DNA of 64,000 bases from Homalodisca vitripennis (GCF_021130785.1 NW_025777654.1:60323-124322), one strand, 5' to 3'; counted from the first letter of the stretch, positions 12,656 to 26,052 are shown. A program made the numbers and translations. The notes: generated from the letters alone by a model not told the origin.

Positions 12656-14470
12656 TAAACCATGAACATATTATTTTCAAATTTTCAATCTGGTTTTTCC
12701 GCTCCAACCACAGCACTACTACTGCACTTCTAAAAAATAGTTGATGATATACGCCTTGGAATTGATAAGAGTCCTGGGTAAACCATTTTAACCCTTTCGA
12801 TACGACTTTTCAAGAGGCTTTTGACTGTGTCCTATTATGCCCCTTCCTCCCTCTCATCAAACTTAAGGAAGGATGGGTTTCTCTGATGGTACGTGTCAAG
12901 GTGGGTTTGAGTCTATATACTTTCGGGACGACGCCAGTGTGGTCAGGATCGGGTGAGAAGCTCAGCCTCGAGAATGGAGACGCAGTCAACTCGCTGAGTT
13001 TTGTCCGCAGGTTTCAGCATCTGTCCCATGGGGAGACCTGCGGGCCATTTTTATTTTCACTGTAACAATCAATGACCATTACTAACTTCAAATTATCTCA
13101 TCAATGATGTCCAAATTTTCACTTATATGCATGATGACTTAACAACAATATAACCCTGCCACTTTTAACTACTAAGGGACAGTTTACAAACGTTGAGTAT
13201 TGTAGGGACTCTGCATGGAATTGCCCTGAGTATCTGACGCTGGTTTAACTCACTGGACCTCTTGGGAAACATTGGAGACTAAAATTATAACGTAGACAAA
13301 AACACCTCAGTCGCTAATCTTAATGCGATAGGCTCATTCAAAGCTTGTTCGTAATAATTGAACTTTACTACGGCTTCCCAAAATTAAAACTAAAATGCGA
13401 CCAAGATCTAGAATATCTCTGAGCAAAGAGTAAAGAATCTAGGACATTTATTATTGACAAACACTCTAAGATGGACTGAACAGGCTTCTTTGAATATGAT
13501 AATCCAGGTGTCTTTGGCCAGGTGTTCAACAGCCTCAAGGCGGAACTGGCTTCATATCTACCCACACCAGGTTAAAATAATGCTGAATAAAGAACTCTTG
13601 TACTGCCCCTCACTTCAACTACTGTGACATAGGTCATTAATGACATGAACTAGTGGTAGCCTTTCAAATAAAACTCCCAGCGTGCTTCAGAACTTTTGGC
13701 ATTAGGTTCATTTTTAATCTTCTCAGACCGTGATGATTCACGTAACGCCCTTCTTCAAACAATTATCTATATTAAAATTACACAGATCTTTCGAGACTAT
13801 CACTCACTCATATCTGTTTGCTACGCTTCTATTTAAATACAAATTTGTCCCAGTTATACTTTTCCAAACAACTTTCAATTTATGTCTGTAAATACAGTGA
13901 ACCGAAGTAACAATGGAGGTAGGTAACAATTCCTTATTATCTATACCAATTCATCGAACAACTTTACTAACCTTTAGTAAAAGTCGTTTACCAGTTTCTC
14001 TCCTGCCTGCCCTGATTGTGGAATGCCTTAACCTATAAACATCCAAGAGCCCATTGATAAGCCGCGCTCGCTTTGGGGCGGATGGCTCAGGGCCTTGATC
14101 GTCTGGGGGCTTCAGGGGTATAGCGGTTGGCGGCTTTGGAATGTGTTACTTAAGGCAACTTGAAATGCAAGTTTGCAATGAATGCATGCGTGTATGTCGT
14201 TATTATATTGTTTTGTAAATATCTTAATAAAGTTACGATTAATTATAGATGTTGTCTTTTTTTTCTGTATATTATTTTAAAGCTAAGAATTTCTTTTAAT
14301 GTATAACATGGTAAATAAATAGATTTATTTTTAAGTTTTATACATGTATATGTTAATGTTAGTTTAATTTTTTACGAGGTTAAGGTGCACTAGAGAGGAC
14401 TTTATTAGTCCTAACTTTCGCTCTCCTAATAAAGACATTTTGGTGCTCTCATTTCATTTTCATTTCATGT
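12656..14470 (+). mobile_element. Degenerate non-LTR retrotransposon, second copy
   Basis: Near 12686 the plus-strand frames read an FQSGFR-type block, then STTTALLK and VDDIRLGIDKS. Next come a decayed KAFDCVDY-like block near 12815 and a carboxy-terminal RT/thumb region interrupted by many stops up to about 14050. This order is typical of LINE reverse transcriptases of the Jockey/CR1 group. The 3' region contains AATAAAG near 14428 and ends in a short ATTTCA-type repeat at about 14450-14469, a probable 3' tail. All frames are heavily broken. The family differs from the 483-1801 element in both sequence and tail. The 5' limit is uncertain, and a GC-richer block at 14070-14130 may be part of the 3' UTR or a separate insertion. 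Confidence 0.75.
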
Positions 14471-17400
14471 TCAAATATTATTAAATTCGCTGATTTTTTG
14501 AATGCTTTGGGTAAGATTAGATGTAACACTTGCTAACGAACGGAATTCCTTTTTTGTTATCGGGTTTTGCAAAACTCATTCAGAGGGTAGGATGGGAAAC
14601 AACACTGCTGCAATACTTCCTTAATGTTTTAATTAACTACCTAAATGCCTCCCACTTGGGGCTATTATGATAATAATCACCACGCCAGAGACTGCGTTAA
14701 AACATTGCATTCAAGTGAGGAACTATTTTAGGGGACATTTAAATCTCGAATTTGGTGTAACAATAAAATTCTTTTATTCTATCCAAAAAACTCTTTACAG
14801 CTCATCATCACTACTAATTGGTTATTTTCTAACTATTAGCTTGCAAAAAATTTCATCCTTTCACTTCCCTTGCTCACCACTTCTAAATCTTTTTGGGTAA
14901 CGAAAGGATAGAAGGTTATTTCTTACATTACCAAGTTATATTAATACTACAATAATTTGTACACACATTTCACAGCAGAATTATTTGACAGTTTCTTTCA
15001 ACACTTCTCCATTCTAAACTCTCATCAGTGTCCATAAAAAACACGCCGTGACAAACAGTCTGCGGTCACAATTTAATCACTGACACCCCTTAAATGAGGA
15101 GTGCTTTGGCAGAGATACAGTCTAGAACGGGAATGGACGAAAATTGGTTCTAACCCATAATGCCAATTTTCCCCTAGTTTAGTGTGGGTTTGCTCAAGAC
15201 CCCAAGAAAGTGGGCGTGAGTTATCAGTGTACAAGTTAGAAAACTTCCTTACTTTCGAAGAAATTCCCCTGAATTTTTTTATTGAGTCACACCACTGCCA
15301 GAGCCTTCCTTGTGGTAAAGTTACTTAGTTTCTCTTCATTTTCCAGTAAAATTTTCCTCGAGTAATACAGCCACAGGTTATTAAGTTCTATATTGTTACC
15401 TTCTTGCAATAAGAGCAAAGCTCCTAGTTTGCACCTGTCACTTGCATCCACACTGACAGGGTGCAACTCCTTTTATTAAAGTACAGGAATCGTCTAACTC
15501 AGGGGGGTTAGATATCCTTATTATTTTAACTGTACAGAACGATTTTTTCACACGTCCTTTCGAGTCCCATCGGAAGACTGCGACATTTCCTTCCTCAAAT
15601 AGCGTTTAGGAGGGAGCCGCTTATAATCCGCATAGTTTTCCAATAAATTTAGAAAACAGTATGAACGTTCATTTCCTAATAAACCGCGCAATAGTCCGTT
15701 TTTGTTTTTATAGGTCCTCTTAACCACTGTTGAATAATCTACCAAGTTCTGTCTGGGTTCTATTTTTTAAAATTTATTTTTCACTCACAATGTGGTCCCG
15801 AGAAAAATTGATTTCCTTGTAACAAAATTTAAAGTTATACTAAACCAACATTTGCTGTCAGGTTTAATGGTTCCTCAAAACAGCCGTAAAAACTTCCTTT
15901 GAGTGGGCCATAATTGCTCATCTAGAACTCCCAACTCTCTTAGAGAGTATACTATAATATCCATTCTAAGTATGTTAAAACAACATTTAAATTTTAAACT
16001 GTCCCCAAGCACTTGAATTTAAATAAGCAGTTAAAACACCCACTAGCGCAACTGAGGAGATACACATGAAGTTGTTTAACAATACATTTTCATGTATTCA
16101 ACAACACTGACGGTTTGGTAAATACCACTTTCCGCTTCAAAAATTTTGGCCAACAAGGGACCTATGACAATAAGAAAAGCATATTTTCCAGGATTTCTTG
16201 ATCGGAACATTTCGTTTCGTTTTTTTTAATTTCTGTTAACGAGTTTTTAAAAAAACTTCCAATAGTTTTTAACATTCACCTTTAGTAGCCTCTCAATGAC
16301 CGCTTGACTAATTTTTAACGGAATATTTATTGCGAGTGGGTTAGGCAACTTATTAATAGAACAATTTGAAGACGATTTTACAGTGTACGAAAACATCGTT
16401 TATTCACATTACAGGGAATTTGTCCTTCAGTAATATCTTTTCCAGGATGCTACACTATCATTTTTCCGAATTCCATGTTTCGATTCTGATAAGTCAGCGT
16501 TCTTATTACTTCTGCATAATTGATCGTCCAACTCTAAAACGATTTTCATTGAAACGCCTTCCTGATGCATATTAAAACCCTCAGCACCATTTTATCAATT
16601 ACTTTCGATCATCAAGTTTTTTCGGGTTTAACTTGAATAAAACCCTTTTCAGAGTGTATTCATCTCGCTCCCTTAAAATCCGAGATGAGCGATTTTAACC
16701 CCAATACAATTTAACTAATAATATTTGTATTAAGCTTTGCGAATGTGTCAAACATGATGTAAAAATATAACGTGTGATAGGTGGTGCGCGAGGAATGAAA
16801 AGGATATTCTGTACACATCACAAGTACAGAGTCCTGAAACTAAACTCCTAAGGCTGTGGGCCTACAAGAGGTTTGATATCGTCCTTAGATTGAGGTTAGG
16901 ACCTTGAATCTAAAGCACTCCTCACCTCTCTCTGCAACAAAATTAATCCATTATTTAAGTGGACGTTTCAACTATGTGTTGAATTTTGGTACCAATAACA
17001 TTTTTGTAAGTATCGATATTTTGTCTAAAAGCCCTGGTAAACGCCACTTTTCTGTAGAGGTTTTTGGGAAAAAAATTACGGGTCTTTTGACAATTGAAAA
17101 GAGGATATTGAAGCAAGGTGAAACGACTTGCGCTGTAAACTTTCTTATTTTTAATGCAGAAAGGGCATGCGATGAATGTTATATCCCATTCCTGGACCTC
17201 AGAAAAGACCTCGAAGGGTTCCATCATAGAGCGCGTTAACTGCTAATAGTAGATCTTATCGCGTGTTTTGAGAGGTTCCCGTAAAGAAAGTGTCGGTTCT
17301 TTCTCGGATATAACTGTATTTGGAATGCTAAAGCCTGCCTAAACTTCATAATAAGACGATTTCTGGGTTTATAGGCCACAAAACCCCTGCGAGATTGAAA

Positions 17401-17884
17401 TATCAAATCGATATACAGAATATATGCTAATATAGCGTCGCTAGAGTTCGGTTAAATAGTAAAATTATTTTTCTTTCATTATCTTAAAGGCGCTTGGACC
17501 AATGAGGTTATATTAAGTATAAACACCTACAATATTTACACAACCTATTAAAAAATTTATTTGGAGTGTTTTTTTAAAATCAAAACACTCAGATTTCCAA
17601 AGTCTCAAATATAACGGACAAAATGTTAGTATGTTAACTTGAGAAAAACTGAACATAAAAAAACTTTACTAGTCACATTTTTGAGATATTAATTTTTATA
17701 ATTAATAATTTAATAAAGTTTTTATTAATAAGTCAATAATATTTTATTATTTTGTTATTGTAAAATTACTTTTGGCAAGAGTATTAGTATTTCCAAATCT
17801 AACTAAAATAAAAATGCTCCTTATTCTCAATAAAAAATAAAAATCAACACTTAGACAGAAAGACCATACTAAACTGAAATAAAA
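14471..17884. other. Unassigned region, compositionally patchy
   Basis: From about 15000 to 17400 the sequence is less AT-rich than its surroundings and has more balanced composition, which suggests an ancient inserted element. I could not identify conserved domains, terminal repeats or internal copies. Frames at 16904-17239 and, opposite, 16955-17227 overlap almost completely and neither shows a family signature. They are not called genes. Confidence 0.35.
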
Positions 17885-17886
17885 TA

Positions 17887-18430
17887 TCAGGGGTGCTGAA
17901 AAGTCCCGGGACGGTCTAATAACTTTTTGAAACTAATTACAATTATAAGAACCAAAATTTAAATCAAGCTTTTTGCTCATTATAAAAAATATAATTATTT
18001 TATGTAATTTCACGCATGATAATCCTGCCTATCATGGGGGGGACGTCCCGCTAGGGGTTTTGGTGAAAATACTTAAAATAGAAGCAATAGGTCGAGTCGT
18101 AACAAATCAAATTAAAGCTCTTTTTTTAAATTTAATGCAAACATTTTATTGGCGAAAATCTGACGTAAAACATTTGACGCATTAGCAAAATGGGCGGACA
18201 CTCCAAAGATATATACACAATCTACAGAAATTTTTTCAAAATGCAAACATGTCCTGGTTTGTTAGAGAAAACTGAGACACTTAATTCTTTTAATTGTTTA
18301 CTTCTTTTTACTTTCAAATCACATTCTAACCATAAACAGTTATAACAAATGTTTCAAAAGTGTTTGCCCTTCAGTTTTGCTAGACAATAATCCCAATCCG
18401 ATTGCTAGAACGCGCTGATATCGGCATTCT
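17887..18430 (+). repeat. Left long terminal inverted repeat
   Basis: It aligns to the reverse complement of 19070-19600 along its whole length. Matching landmarks include 'aaaatagaagcaataggtcg', 'aaattaaagctctttt', 'ggcgaaaatctga', 'ctggtttgttagaga' and, at the inner edge, 'gatatcggcatt'. Similarity stops beyond about 18430. Confidence 0.85.
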
Positions 18431-19069
18431 GCGTTTAAAGCGCTGTGGACAGGAACAACCTTCCTGAGCTTCTCTTCACAATACGGTTTCTCAACTCCAT
18501 CCAAATTTTGAAGGTTTTGGTTTTAAACAGACACCACTCTTTTCATTTCTTTGAGGTAGCCCTCCAAACAGAAGTAGCGATCCTAAAGGGGACAAATTCA
18601 TTGGAAAAAGAACGGGCAGGCCATTCTATTGTTTCACCCTTCTACCCAATCCACTTATGTGGAAAGACATTGTCTAAAAAAATGTCCTTACATGTACGTG
18701 CCATAATGTGGAGGGGGCTTCCATCTTAACTGAATATTATTCATTTAAACCAGATGCCTTACCTCATCACATGATCTAATAATAACGGTCACCAAAACCC
18801 GCGACATCATTAATAAAGTTATTCTTTCTCTCTCTGGAAAAGCGCCATACGCAAAATAAACTAGACACTACTGAAACTACTTGCAAAATTAGGGCTTGAA
18901 GACTTGCTAAGTGACTTGAGTTGGATAAAAACAACCTGTATCTGTCAGCTGGCAAATTTCCATTGGTTGTCTTTTTGGTCTTGTTTGCTTCCCAGCTGAT
19001 TACCTTCCCAGATAATGAATGGTAATAACCATTTCTACCATGCTGATGAAGGAAATTTCCAGATAAACA
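18431..19069. other. Central unique segment of the mariner-like element
   Basis: This non-repeated spacer lies between the two arms. Frames of 94 codons (18445-18729, plus) and about 100 codons (18776-19093, minus) exist but show no transposase motif. It could be a captured sequence or the eroded middle of a transposase gene. Confidence 0.45.
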
Positions 19070-19600
19070 ATGCGATATCAGCATTCTTAACAATCGATTG
19101 GGATAAATTTGTCAGCAAACTGGAAGGCAAACACTTTCTGTAACCATTTTGTTATAACTGTTTTGGTAAGTGGATTTAGAAGTAAAAGAAGTAAAAATAA
19201 AAAGATTTTTAAGTGTCTCAGTGTTTCTCTCTAACAAACCAGAATGTTTGCATTTTGAGAAAAATTCTGCGTATTTTATTAATCTTTGAGTGTCACCGCC
19301 ATTTTGGTAATAGCGGTCATAATGTTTTTACGTTCAGATTTTCGCCAAAAATGTTTCTAAATAAAAGAGCTTTAATTTGATGTACGGACTCGACCTATGC
19401 TTCTATTTTAAGAATTTTCACCAACCCCTAGTTGGGGACCGGTTTCTCCCCATCATATGCAGGAAAATTCATGGTGAAATAACGTAAAATAGATAGGTTT
19501 TTTATATGAGCAAAAGCTTGATGTAAATTGTGGTTCTTATTTTGTAATATAGTTCAAAAAATTTATTAGACCGTCCCGGGACTTTTCAGCACCTCCTCGT
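19070..19600 (-). repeat. Right long terminal inverted repeat
   Basis: Reverse-complement partner of 17887-18430, collinear with small insertions and deletions. The inner edge reads 'tgcgatatcagcatt' near 19071-19085, matching the inner edge of the left arm. Confidence 0.85.
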
Positions 19601-19942
19601 TATAATTTTGAATAGTATTTTTTTGAAAACTATTTTTTAAATAAAATAACCAATAAAATTTATTTGATTCCAATGTTTTTGCTACAAAAATAAATTGCTT
19701 AGAGCTGTGCAAACCTTGTGTAAAAGTTGAAACTGTATTTTAAACACTTAAACCCCGAACTGACTCAGAGGAGGACCACCGACGACAACAGACCTAGGTA
19801 TGCGAGAGACGAAGATTTGAGAAGGGTACAAATTGTATTAAAGAAATCTCTCTAGTTTTGGCCAACTCTCAATAAACCACCTATTCTCCTCCCGTAAACA
19901 CATTAGAATCATTGACATCCCCTGATACTTGTAAAAACTTAC

Positions 19943-20072
19943 CTGATGATGAACCCTCCTCGCCTACTATCTCGTTTTCACTGATGTTATAACGGACCAC
20001 GCTATACACGGTTGATCTCCACCCATCCTCAACTCTCACCGACACTAACTCCAAAATATTCCACAGGGACAT
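19943..20072 (-). CDS. Possible initial coding exon, unrecognised protein
   Basis: On the minus strand an ATG at 20070-20072 opens 43 codons that run without a stop into CATCATCAG followed by GTAAGT at 19942, a full-consensus splice donor. An in-frame TAA lies shortly upstream of the ATG, so this would be the first coding exon. The peptide starts MSLWNILELVSVRVEDG and contains no domain I recognise. An alternating TG tract and a 15-G run lie just upstream. No downstream partner exon was identified. This could equally be a chance frame or part of an unrecognised element. Confidence 0.22.
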
Positions 20073-20113
20073 CACAAATCTCGTGACTTACACACACACA
20101 CAAAGATATTAAC

Positions 20114-20128
20114 GGGGGGGGGGGGGGG
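20114..20128 (+). repeat. G15 homopolymer run
   Basis: Fifteen consecutive G residues directly downstream of an AC repeat. This is rare in an AT-rich background and prone to slippage and assembly error. Confidence 0.9.
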
Positions 20129-20773
20129 CTAACCTCTCCCTTATCTCTTACACAATGGCGTTTGTGACAGTTCCTCCCGCCATCGGGTTTTTATTATAGT
20201 AATTACTCTCTCTTGAACTCCAAAGTTAGAGCTAATTAATAGCTCAGGAAATACGTTCAAAATATACAGAAAATGGTGTACACTAGTTCGTTGGTATTGT
20301 TAAATTCCATTTACGAAATTCTGGCTTTCAACTCTCGTCAATTGAAGAGGCCCCCCAAATCACTGCCGAGACACAGCCTCCAAACTATAAAGTACCTACC
20401 AATAAATCATAAATACGCTTATGAATTATTGGTACAATTGGGATATTTTATTATGCCGCCATTAACTTTTATATCCTAGATGTAATTGTGTAAATATTGA
20501 TGACAAACAGTATTGGTAAATAAAAAAGCGATGCGTTCTATGATGGTCCTATATTATTGGACCAGGTAACTTGCGCGTGCTAACCGGATGTTTAATTCTC
20601 TTATAGTCCCACTTATATATATGTATTCGAAATTTTTTTTAGCTTCTAGGGATAATCTTTGTTTATCGATACTTTCTTTTTTGAAAATACAAAATTGGAA
20701 TTTATTAATGCGTATCACAAACATCTATTGCTTAATTAAGTTAAATACACCGCACATCCTGGGTTACTAACAA

Positions 20774-20796
20774 CCCCCCCCCCCCCACCCCCCCCC
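20774..20796 (+). repeat. C-rich homopolymer run (C13-A-C9)
   Basis: Thirteen C, one A and nine C in a row. Such runs can arise at poly-C slippage sites. I see no gene context. Confidence 0.9.
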
Positions 20797-21114
20797 AATA
20801 AATATTTTTATTGGAAAAGAGCAAGATTGGAATATAAAAATACTATCTGAATATATAATTTTTGATTATTTCATATCCAGCTGTATAGTTGGTTATAAAT
20901 AAGGTACTTTGAGTAAAGGGTAGTTTTGAAACCCCGGAAAAAAAAAAAAATGCGAATTATAAAATATGCATTTGAAAAGAAACCGTTGTTATTACTGCAT
21001 AGTTGTAAATAAGAGAATATAATTAGATTTATCTTACCTCCGAGGAAAGTAGTTTTTCATCTTCAAATTCTTGTCGTCCTGTTAAGGTTTCCTTGTAAAA
21101 TGTATTACTTTGAT

Positions 21115-21290
21115 AACGACTGCAATTTAGTTGTTTTTATTGTAAAAAGTAATCTTACAAGCTTCTCTTCTATTAACTTTGGTGTATGTATTATTTTTCA
21201 TTTTTAAATAACGTCGTCTTTATCTTCACAAAATCGAGTTAAAATGTATCAAAAAAAGTTTAATCGCATCATATAAAATTAAGTAAGGTA
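21115..21290 (+). repeat. R12 repeat, copy A
   Basis: A block with 'aagtaatcttacaagct', 'cttctattaactttggtgta', then 'tttttaa.taa' and 'gagtt.aaatgt' recurs in order at 29065-29245. Both copies are noncoding. Confidence 0.6.
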
Positions 21291-24200
21291 AGTAAGTAAT
21301 TTAAATTGTGAAAATTGTCATGAATTGTTACACTTTTTTCACCTAATTTAAAATAAAAATTAATTTCTCTAACAAGGAAAAGTCATGTTTTTATATCTCT
21401 ATACAAATACACTGACAAATTGTTTGAGATAAAATTGGAGAAAATGAGGTTTTAAGCTCACTATTTAGTTGTCACTTATTAAGGGGGGGTAATTATATAA
21501 GGTCTATTAATTATAGACACATTCTCTCTCTACAAGTTATTTTTAAATTTTGTTACAGCGTCCTATAGAGGCGTTCGCTTAGTATTCATAGAGATTTAAT
21601 GTATCTTGTACAGAGAATTGTAAAAGAATAACTAGTGGGATTATTCCACTGGCACTGGCACTAGCTATTTTGTAAATAGCTGGAAACATATGTTTAGTTT
21701 ATTTCATGTTGGCTATTATTTATGTAAGGCCCTTTTCTTTTGTTCTATGTCATCTGTTTTCTATAATTTGTGTTACTGTGTGTTTTTCCAGTATGGGAAC
21801 AAATTTAATCAAAAATGTAACTGTACATCTCTGATCTTTGAGAGTACTCTATACCCAATAATTGCTGGTAAAATAACAAACAATAACATTCTTCAGGAAG
21901 ATAAAATATTGAGATAATTAGTTTGTAACTTTTATAAATCTATAGTCTTCAAAAACTTACTTCCATTTATAAAACATTTATTTATTATTATTATTTATAT
22001 ATTATTACGTAGACCAATCTACTAAATTAAATGTAAAGTCTTCCCTATTGATTTCAATGAAATTTTCAACAGTTTTGATATTGTGCTTTTTAAAAACAAT
22101 ATTGAAGTGTTCCTGTACATAGACTAATTTATATGTTGAAAATGTTTTGAATGACAACTAAATATTAAGTGAAATAAACATATATAATACCTTGAAAAAT
22201 ATCAAACGGCCATAAAATTATATTTATGTTTTAAAATTTGAATTTTTTATAGTTTTTGGACTATAAATATGAAGGAGAAAGAAAATCGCAGTGATCTTAA
22301 TTTAAAAGTAATGACTAACTACAAATTAAAATATCACTGTTTACTAAAAATAGTTTTATTTATATTACAATACATTTTAGCACGCCATATATTCTTTACT
22401 CGACAACATACAACATGAGGCATATTACGGATCTTTCAGTGTACACTAAGTTCCAAAATAATTATAAGTTACGTATAAATTATTTCTGAGAGCCATGTCT
22501 CCTGGTCGATCTTGCTTTGGAAACCTTACACTGACTGATTCTTGATCAACTTGTATATAATCAAATATTTTGTATGCAATGTTTGAATTGAAATAAGTTT
22601 TTATTATTTTAACTACTTAACCAAAGTATGGGCTGTTACCTTGAATTCTGCAACTTGTTCACTTACTAGAAGTTTTAATTTTGTTTGTTTTGTGATGAGA
22701 AATTTAAAACATAAAGTTATAATTATTATTTTCATAGGTACTATTATCAAAATTTTGTTTATGTATTTAAAACAATAATGTGATTGTTTTAATAACCTAC
22801 ACACTCTCAAACATTTTCAAATTCCGTAATTGTTTTACTTATTTATTAAATATAGTGATACTTAGTAAAAATGTAGGTAACAGATAAGATCTACGAAGTG
22901 ACATATAGGTAAAAATCTAATTTTGGGATATCTTTCACCTTTCCTCAAACTAACATTAAGTAAATCACAAGTCGAGTAACTTGTTCTTAACCCACTGGTG
23001 GGGTGGTGCATTAAAAAGCGAGGCTACTACTGGATAGCAAGCCAAATTCAAGCCAATTTACTTCATACGAAAATGCATTATTCAATATTTTAAAAAATTA
23101 ATGAAGAAGTTTAAATATTAAAATTTGAATTAATAACATTTTACTATTTACAATTTGCACAAGACAATTTACCTAAGATCAATTTGTATAAAATATAAAT
23201 TTTAATTATCCGCTACGGTATATTAAAAGTGAAATATGATTAAAAACTAGATTTAATACAGTTATAATTTAATGATTTAATTTAAAAAAGAAAATTATTA
23301 TACTTGTTATGTTTACTGCAAATAATTCACAAACTTAATAAATGTAATATTGAACTTTTCTTATAAATATTTGCTTATAGCTTAGACAAAAAGAATTCAA
23401 ACATACAGTCTTAGACTCCATTATAAAACTGTTTACTTAGATTATATGATTTTCTAGAAAGTTTAAGAATTATAGTTTACAAACTTTTAGGAGAAACGTT
23501 AAGAATTTCTATATGAGTAGTATTTAGAAACATTTTGTGTATAAGAAGTACGTAATATCAAAACGAATAATTTTTATTCAATATCGTGATAATACATGTT
23601 GAGAATATGTTAAAGTGCTGCAACCAACTTTCTAATAAGGAAAATATTTTTGGATGTTAAACAAAACAGCCCTTTGTTAATAAATTAACCGAATACAGGA
23701 AAAGTAGAACAAATTTTAATTACTGAACGTAAAATTAGGGGCTTTTAAAGTAGTAAATATAGGCTACTTTTTGAAATTAAGCCCCATATGAAATTTTTAA
23801 TTTGTACATGACCTATATGTACAGTAGGCAGTAAGAAGTTTTATTTAAATTTTCTTTAAGAAATTAATTTTTTTTAAACGGGTTGATTCTAGAATTTTAA
23901 TTCCTAGAAAACAGGATTTTCTTAATAAATTATAAACTCAAAAAATACATCTTTAATTTTTGAATCTATAACTCATATATGTGATTGAAAATTACACATT
24001 TTGTCTTCAGTAGATTTTGTTTGTTTTTTTTTATGAAATAGACTTTATGTCTTACTTAAATCCCTATAATTTAAAGTAGAGATAAAAATGTATAAACCTT
24101 CAGTAAGTTATGTAAAATAATTAGAAAAAAGACATAGAAAAAATCCGAATCCAAAATCATGTTGTACTCTAGGATCTGCAGGTCTCTTGATGAAATGTGT

Positions 24201-25789
24201 TTGCTTGAAATTAATTTTAACACGTTTGTTTTGAATTAAATAAACTTTGTACAAAACCAGTTTATCTACGTATTTGATATTAAGTTATATACATTTGTAT
24301 ACATTGTATTTGGACAATTTTCAGCCAGAATAAATAGTTATTAGTAACGTAAAGAATGCGAAGATATAATTTAATAGGTATAATACTAATATCTCATATT
24401 TTATAATAAAACAGTTTAATGTTTTACGAGACATCCATTAGAAAAACAAAACGCATAATTAAATAAGTTACATGTCAATGAATGATATGTCTTAATATAT
24501 ATGAAATATTTCTAAAACTTACCTCTCCCCCGCTTATTAAACTTAATCTTTAGTTAATGTATTGAATCTGAACCATCGTATGGAGTTGCTTGAGCCAGCT
24601 TTGAATAGACCAATAAATTGGAAGTACAGCTATAGAATGTCGTCTGCATCAGAACTATACGTGATAGATATTGTTTACTGTATAAATTTTGGCGATTAAG
24701 AAGTACAGTTGTATACATTTGTTTATTCAATTTTTTTCCTTTTATATACGGAACATTGCATTCCTCCCCCCCCTCTACGGTACTGGGAATCAGCAGAGTG
24801 ATTTTCGTCATTCAGTTCTCGTGGTTACAGTTTGTTAGGATATGAAGTGTAAATTTTATTCAAGACATGTAATTTTTGTACACACGTATCAAGTATTTAT
24901 AAAATGTTGCTATAATTAAAGTTTTCAGTAACTGCAAAGGAAGAGTATATACTGAATTTTAGTAATTTTCTTAACCAACCTGAAATCCAGAGAGCGTTTA
25001 TATTTCGAAATGATTTATCTTTTTGCGATAAATGTACTTGAATATTAATGGTGCGAATAAATAATTTACTGAATAATATAAAATAAATGTAGTGAAATCC
25101 AAGGCTGACTTTGATGCGTTTTCAGCAACTAGACAGTGACATATTTAATGCTGTGCTAGAATATAATAGAACAGAAGAAGTCTTATAAAAATGAAATTAT
25201 GTAAGCCCATGAGTCCAAGACTAAATTTTACATTGTGAGTTTTTCTACTGATGATTGTATTAACAAAAACAATGATGAATGTTCAGCTATAGGTCATCAG
25301 CGTACTGAAATTGTAACTTAACAGGTGTAAATGATAACTCAAATTACCCATGAAAGAACTCATTAAGTTTCGGGATGAAACATAAGACTGTGTATCATTG
25401 TGGAAATAATTTAGTATAATTTATAAATATCGAAACATTGACAATGACATGATAAATGTAAGTATCCAAGTGACAGACACAACAGTTACGCCAACAAATA
25501 CGATTAATTTGTCGTGGCCGTGTGCAGGATAAGGCATGAATTTTATAAATGTCAAATATAATATAAAGGAAGTATTTTGTTAACTGTCTAATACATTAAA
25601 AATCTTAAAAAATTTTATATATTAATCACTGATTGAACACAAATATTTGGTTATATTAGGTTTATAGTACCACCACTTGAAGGTATACGCTGAGGTTTAA
25701 GTTTAATAGAGTCCATTTTAGGAAATGACAGCTATTTTAGAGAGATTTTAAACTGCAGTGATGGCGCTTGCTGATGTATTTCATAACCA
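21291..25789. other. Unassigned, extremely AT-rich DNA
   Basis: Four and a half kilobases without a recognisable gene, structured RNA or repeat copy. Open frames at 21690-21917, 22613-22810 and 24554-24811 are short and lack any family signature. Confidence 0.4.
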
Positions 25790-26045
25790 AAATAACTAAC
25801 GGGATAGCCAGAAAAAATTAAAACGTTTAAGCTCGAAAAAAACAAGCGTGGAAGTAAGAGTAAGTAGATCAAGCCTGAAAAATGTGCAGAGGAAGTCTAC
25901 TACATCGTAAAAAATGTTACATTAAAAAGCAACTATTCGTCAGACACAGAAATAAATTTCAAATTACCGTAAGATAATAATATATATACTGAAAATATGT
26001 CACGAAGGAAATGTATATGTGATATATTGGAAATGTAAATTGAAT
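25790..26045 (+). repeat. R5 repeat, copy A
   Basis: It aligns with about 43840-44085. Shared blocks include 'catcgtaaaa', 'ttacattaaaaag.aac', 'cgtcagaca.ag' and the 'aaaat.tg' and 'gatat' blocks downstream. It lies immediately before an R1 copy. Confidence 0.6.
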
Positions 26046-26052
26046 AACTTCT

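Larger units (their letters stand above)
17887..19600. mobile_element. Mariner-like DNA element with very long terminal inverted repeats
   Basis: The ends read TCAGGGGTGCTGAAAAGTCC and, on the opposite strand, ACGAGGAGGTGCTGAAAAGT. Both continue as GTCCCGGGACGGTCTAATAA. TA dinucleotides flank the element at 17885-17886 and 19601-19602, the target duplication expected for Tc1/mariner transposons. The GTGCTGAAAAGTCCCGGG terminus resembles mariner (irritans-type) terminal inverted repeats. Homology between the two arms continues inward for about 540 bp with small indels, leaving a unique centre of about 640 bp. No transposase frame or DD34D-type motif was recognised, so it is probably a non-autonomous relic. 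Confidence 0.85.
19603..21114. other. Unassigned DNA with homopolymer runs
   Basis: Apart from the exon-like segment at 19943-20072, this stretch holds a short AC repeat at about 20087-20101, a 15-G run at 20114-20128, and a C-rich run at 20774-20796 with one A interruption. No gene or repeat family was recognised. Confidence 0.45.

Noticed and set aside
16904..17239. 111-codon plus frame and a 90-codon minus frame over the same bases
   Set aside because: They overlap almost fully, show no domain, and lack splice or promoter context. At least one must be chance and nothing favours the other.
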